NCBI GenBank assembly: GCA_036660615.1 | Contig: JAVXAG010000074.1 | Coordinates: 1-9,105 of the forward strand | Direction: 5' to 3' | Origin: JAVXAG01 sp036660615 | GTDB taxonomy: Bacteria; Bacillota; Clostridia; Peptostreptococcales; Anaerovoracaceae | Length of the DNA: 9,105 nt | Shown here: positions 6,163 through 9,105 of the stretch, one piece after another | Layout: each line of letters opens with the position of its first letter | How positions within the stretch are numbered: position 1 is the stretch's first letter | Notes under the pieces: generated by a model | The model's database searches: none | What the model saw: the letters and a program-made list of their open reading frames with translations, nothing else | What the model was told of the DNA's origin: nothing | Position numbers and translations under genes: made by a program

Positions 6163-6187
6163 GGCAGATTAATTAGGTAGGTGAGCA

Positions 6188-7387
6188 ATGAGAAAATATA
6201 AAAAATTAAGTATAGTTATTAGTATTATGCTAATAATGGCAATGCTGTCAGGCTGTTCGACTTTGGATAATTTCAGAGAAGCTTTTTTCAATGAAAAAGG
6301 TGCGGCGTCGGAGACTATTCAAATTGGAGTCTTGGAGCCACAGACAGGTGGAGATAGCGAAAAGGGAAAACTGGAAATTATGGGTATAGAATTGGCTCAT
6401 GAACTATATCCGGTAGTTTTGGGGAAAAAGGTTGAATTGATTTATGCGGACACGCAGTCAAGTCTTTATGTGACGGAAACTGCAGTGCAAGATCTTTTGA
6501 CTAAGAAGCCCGCAGTGGTACTTGGAACTTATGGGGAAGCTTGTGCTTTGCAGGCAAGTCAATATATTAAGGCTTCAAAGACACCGGCGATTACTATTTC
6601 CACAACAAATCCTTTGATAACGGTAAACAATCCTTACTATTTTAGGGTGTGTTTCTTGGAATCTAGTCAAGGGGCTGCTTTGGCTGAGTACGCTGTAAAA
6701 GGACTAAAAGCAAAAAAATGTGCCATACTTCGTGCAGAGAATGATGATGCTTCTATTTCAGTAGCAAAAAAGTTTCAAAGTGCAATAAAATCTTTGACAA
6801 AAGATGAAAACTATATATCCTACAATCAAGAAGTACCATCGGTTGATGCTGATTATACAGACTATGCGGGATATTTGGTAGATGCAAAGATATCTGGAGC
6901 AAATGCTATTTTTATGCCAATATCTTCACCAAAGACTGTGGAAGAAATCTTCAAAAGAGCTAATGAAATGGCTATGTATGATGTAACTTTCTTAGGAACA
7001 AAGGACTGGCATTCAGAGAAATTCTTGAAGATAATTATGAAATATCCAAGGCTAAAAGTTGCGATTACATCGGATTTTAGTAAGAACTCTACTACTACAA
7101 AAACGGCTGAACTTTTCATAGAGGAATATACAAAAAAATATGGAAAAGACCAAGCCCCTGCAGTAGAAACAGCTCTTGCTTTTGATGCATATTTATTGGC
7201 AACAGGAGCGATTGCAAAGGTTGGCTCGGTTGACTCTGAACTTGTCAGAAGTTCCCTTGCAACCACAAAGAAATTCCAAGGCGCTTCAGGTGAAATTTCC
7301 TTTAGCCCAATTGGAGATCCATACAAAACAATAAATATTGACGAAGTAAGAGGAAAAAACTTTGTTTCAATATATACAGTAAACTAA
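6188..7387 (+). CDS. Second, divergent amino-acid-type ABC transporter binding lipoprotein
   Basis: This 399-residue lipoprotein has a signal peptide (MRKYKK, then a hydrophobic core) and lipobox L20-S-G-C23. The mature part is a type I periplasmic-binding fold related to LivJ at 1122-2360. Shared landmarks include IQIGVLEPQTGG near residue 44, VVLGTYG near 115, and YYFRVCF at 150-156. The two proteins otherwise differ widely, so this is an old duplication or separate acquisition rather than a recent copy. It starts 25 bp after livF, with AGGTAGGTGAG at 6175-6185 as ribosome binding site, and no terminator is visible between them, so it is probably in the same operon. It may use the same LivHMGF channel with another ligand specificity. 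Ligand and partner are inferred. Confidence 0.88.
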   Translation: MRKYKKLSIVISIMLIMAMLSGCSTLDNFREAFFNEKGAASETIQIGVLEPQTGGDSEKGKLEIMGIELAHELYPVVLGKKVELIYADTQSSLYVTETAVQDLLTKKPAVVLGTYGEACALQASQYIKASKTPAITISTTNPLITVNNPYYFRVCFLESSQGAALAEYAVKGLKAKKCAILRAENDDASISVAKKFQSAIKSLTKDENYISYNQEVPSVDADYTDYAGYLVDAKISGANAIFMPISSPKTVEEIFKRANEMAMYDVTFLGTKDWHSEKFLKIIMKYPRLKVAITSDFSKNSTTTKTAELFIEEYTKKYGKDQAPAVETALAFDAYLLATGAIAKVGSVDSELVRSSLATTKKFQGASGEISFSPIGDPYKTINIDEVRGKNFVSIYTVN

Positions 7388-7389
7388 TT

Positions 7390-7395
7390 TATAAT
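7390..7395 (+). promoter_or_regulatory. Possible internal -10 element before nfu
   Basis: A perfect TATAAT lies 20 bp before the nfu ATG, but no good -35 is present (TTCAAT at 18-bp spacing is weak). A start at about +7 would place the ribosome binding site almost at the transcript's 5' end. It could give weak extra expression of nfu and pepV, or be chance in AT-rich sequence. Confidence 0.2.
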
Positions 7396-7415
7396 AAGAT
7401 ATACGGAGGAAAAAC

Positions 7416-7640
7416 ATGGAAGAAAAAATTGTAGAAGCACTAAATACTATTAGACCTGTTTTACAGAGAGATGGTGGAGACATTGAATTTGTTGAACTAA
7501 CAGAGGACAACATTGTAAGAGTTAGACTTCAAGGACACTGTGCAGGATGCCCAGGCGCAAAGATGACACTTAAAGGAATAGTTGAAAGAATTTTAGTTGA
7601 GAGCTATCCTGAAATCAAAGGCGTTGAGTCTGTAGACTAA
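7416..7640 (+). CDS. nfu: NifU C-terminal-domain protein (Nfu-type Fe-S cluster carrier)
   Basis: This 74-residue cytoplasmic protein consists only of the NifU C-terminal domain. Family members bind a labile 4Fe-4S cluster between two subunits and pass it to target enzymes. The landmarks are the N-terminal RPVLQRDGGDIEFVEL (13-28) and the cluster-binding C42-x2-C45 within GHCAGCPGA, followed by the LKGIVERIL helix. The size equals that of stand-alone clostridial Nfu proteins. GGAGG at 7405-7409 lies 6 nt from the ATG. The gene sits 28 bp after the second binding protein, and its stop overlaps the peptidase start by one base. Nothing in the sequence ties it to transport; it may simply share the transcript. 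Confidence 0.93.
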   Translation: MEEKIVEALNTIRPVLQRDGGDIEFVELTEDNIVRVRLQGHCAGCPGAKMTLKGIVERILVESYPEIKGVESVD

Positions 7641-9088
7641 TGGTAACGGATTATATTAAAAAAATTGAAGAAAATAAAGATGAGATGATAGGATTCTTAC
7701 AGGAGCTTATCAGAATCAATAGCGTTAGAAATGAGCCAGTTACTACAAAAACTGGCTCTATATTTCCTTTTGGGCAAGGTGTCTCTGATGCTTTTCAGTT
7801 GGTTCTAAATAAGGGTAAGGATTTTGGATTTGAAACGGCCAACATAGATAATTATGGTGGTCATATTGACATGGGAATTGGTGAAGAAATTGTTGGAATT
7901 CTCGGCCATTTGGACGTAGTTCCAGAAGGTGACGGCTGGACTCATGGCCCATTTAGCGGCGATATCGCTGACGGCAAAATCTATGGTAGGGGAACTACTG
8001 ACGACAAAGGCCCTGTGGTTGCAAGTCTATTTGCAATGAAAGCTTTGGCTCAATGTGGTTTTGAACCTGACAAAAAGGTTAGGTTAATTCTTGGACTTGA
8101 TGAGGAAACTGCCTGGAACGGTATGCACTATTATCTATCCAAAGTAAAACCCCCTAACTACGGAATTACGCCAGATGCGGAATTTCCTGCAATAAATGGT
8201 GAAAAAGGTATCATTACTTTTGAACTGGCAAAGAAGTTTGGCAAGACTACGGTCAAAGGCCTAGAGCTTCGCAGTTTAAAGGGTGGCTCTGCCGAAAATA
8301 TGGTTCCAGATCACGCTCGTGCAGTAATCCGCAGCATTGACATGTCTATATATGTAGAAATCAAAGAGCAAATTACCAAGTACCGTTCTGACACTGGCAG
8401 CAAAATCAATGTTAAGGGCATAGGAAAATCTCTCGAAATCACTACCCAAGGCATTGCAGCTCATGGTGCAAATCCTCAGCGAGGTCTAAACGCCATATCG
8501 GTAATGATGGATTTCTTATCGCATCTTAATTTTGTAAATGACGACATTAATGATTTTATAGATTTATACAACAAGTACATTGGCTTTAACACAAACGGTG
8601 TAAATCTGGGCTGCGGCTTTTGTGATGAACCATCAGGCGAACTTACTCTAAATGTTGGCATAATTGACCTAATTCCCGAAGCGGCAACCCTTACAATAAA
8701 TGTTAGATATCCTGTAACCTGTACGGATACTCAAATTTATGACGGAATTATGCCTGTAATAAACAAGTACAACTTGGGCATTATCAAACTAAAACACAAG
8801 CCGCCAATCTACATGGCGCCAGACAGTCCAATGATAAAAGCCCTAATGTCAATTTACCAAAAACACACTGGTGACACTGTGAGCAAACCTCAAGTAATAG
8901 GTGGCGGAACTTACGCTCGTGCCACTCCAAATATAGTTGCTTTTGGTGGCGCTTTCCCCGGCGACGAGGATCTGATGCACCAAAAAAACGAGTGCATTGA
9001 AATTGACAAGTTGATGACAATGACAAAAATATACGCAGACACAATCTACACCCTTTCCCAAAAAGACTTTAGTTTGAATGAGGAATAA
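7640..9088 (+). CDS. pepV: M20-family metallodipeptidase, PepV type
   Basis: This 482-residue enzyme has no signal peptide, so it acts in the cytoplasm, hydrolysing dipeptides with two metal ions, normally zinc. The catalytic domain shows H90 and D92 in GHLDVVPEG, D121 in GRGTTDDKGP, the general base E155 and ligand E156 in LDEETAW, D179 in TPDAEFP, and the C-terminal ligand H447 in DEDLMHQKNE. All expected metal and catalytic residues are present. The lid domain should span roughly residues 190-390. The length is close to the 470 or so residues usual for PepV. The start overlaps the nfu stop in TAATG and has only a weak ribosome binding site, so translation is probably coupled to nfu. Its neighbours suggest a role in supplying amino acids. 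Substrate range within the M20 family cannot be read from sequence; other family members act on beta-Ala-His or N-acyl amino acids. Confidence 0.9.
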   Translation: MVTDYIKKIEENKDEMIGFLQELIRINSVRNEPVTTKTGSIFPFGQGVSDAFQLVLNKGKDFGFETANIDNYGGHIDMGIGEEIVGILGHLDVVPEGDGWTHGPFSGDIADGKIYGRGTTDDKGPVVASLFAMKALAQCGFEPDKKVRLILGLDEETAWNGMHYYLSKVKPPNYGITPDAEFPAINGEKGIITFELAKKFGKTTVKGLELRSLKGGSAENMVPDHARAVIRSIDMSIYVEIKEQITKYRSDTGSKINVKGIGKSLEITTQGIAAHGANPQRGLNAISVMMDFLSHLNFVNDDINDFIDLYNKYIGFNTNGVNLGCGFCDEPSGELTLNVGIIDLIPEAATLTINVRYPVTCTDTQIYDGIMPVINKYNLGIIKLKHKPPIYMAPDSPMIKALMSIYQKHTGDTVSKPQVIGGGTYARATPNIVAFGGAFPGDEDLMHQKNECIEIDKLMTMTKIYADTIYTLSQKDFSLNEE

Positions 9089-9105
9089 TTAATGTGAGCT
9101 GCGGG

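Noticed and set aside
9089..9105. Start of a further gene (GTG at 9094 after GAGGA-like sequence)
   Set aside because: Only four codons are visible and the ribosome binding site is mediocre; nothing supports a product. The ATG at 9092 is followed at once by a stop codon.

Overview
The window looks like chromosomal DNA of a low-GC, Gram-positive anaerobe of the class Clostridia. The supporting signs are AT-rich codons, strong AGGAGG-type ribosome binding sites, two lipoprotein-type solute-binding proteins, and a rubrerythrin with the rubredoxin domain at its N-terminus, a form best known from clostridia. A family such as Anaerovoracaceae or Peptostreptococcaceae is possible, but genus cannot be set from the sequence alone.

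Layout. Positions 1-233 hold no gene. They contain a GC-rich cluster of a 20-bp repeat in four copies; the first and last copies sit inside a near-identical 65-bp unit. Positions 240-277 hold a terminator-like hairpin facing left, which fits the end of the leftward gene at 300-842, a reverse rubrerythrin. Positions 843-1121 are a divergent promoter region. From 1122 to 9088 all genes run rightward: a branched-chain-amino-acid-type binding protein (livJ-like), a 256-bp spacer with two strong RNA structures, then livH, livM, livG and livF packed with 3-bp gaps or short overlaps, a second and divergent binding protein, a small NifU C-terminal-domain protein (Nfu), and an M20 dipeptidase of the PepV type whose start overlaps the Nfu stop. 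Only 17 bases follow the dipeptidase, with no visible terminator, so the operon may continue.

How the genes fit together. LivJ binds an amino acid outside the cell, LivH and LivM form the membrane channel, and LivG and LivF hydrolyse ATP. The hairpin between livJ and livH probably lets the binding protein be made in excess over the membrane parts, as in other ABC importer operons. The second binding protein may share the same permease and widen the range of ligands. PepV would release amino acids from dipeptides in the cytoplasm, which fits an amino-acid-fermenting lifestyle. Nfu (Fe-S cluster carrier) and reverse rubrerythrin (peroxide/oxygen detoxification) are consistent with an anaerobe rich in Fe-S enzymes, though neither needs to be functionally tied to the transporter.

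I found no convincing new multi-gene system. The parts least explained by known families are non-coding: the repeat cluster at the left edge and the long inverted repeat just upstream of livH.
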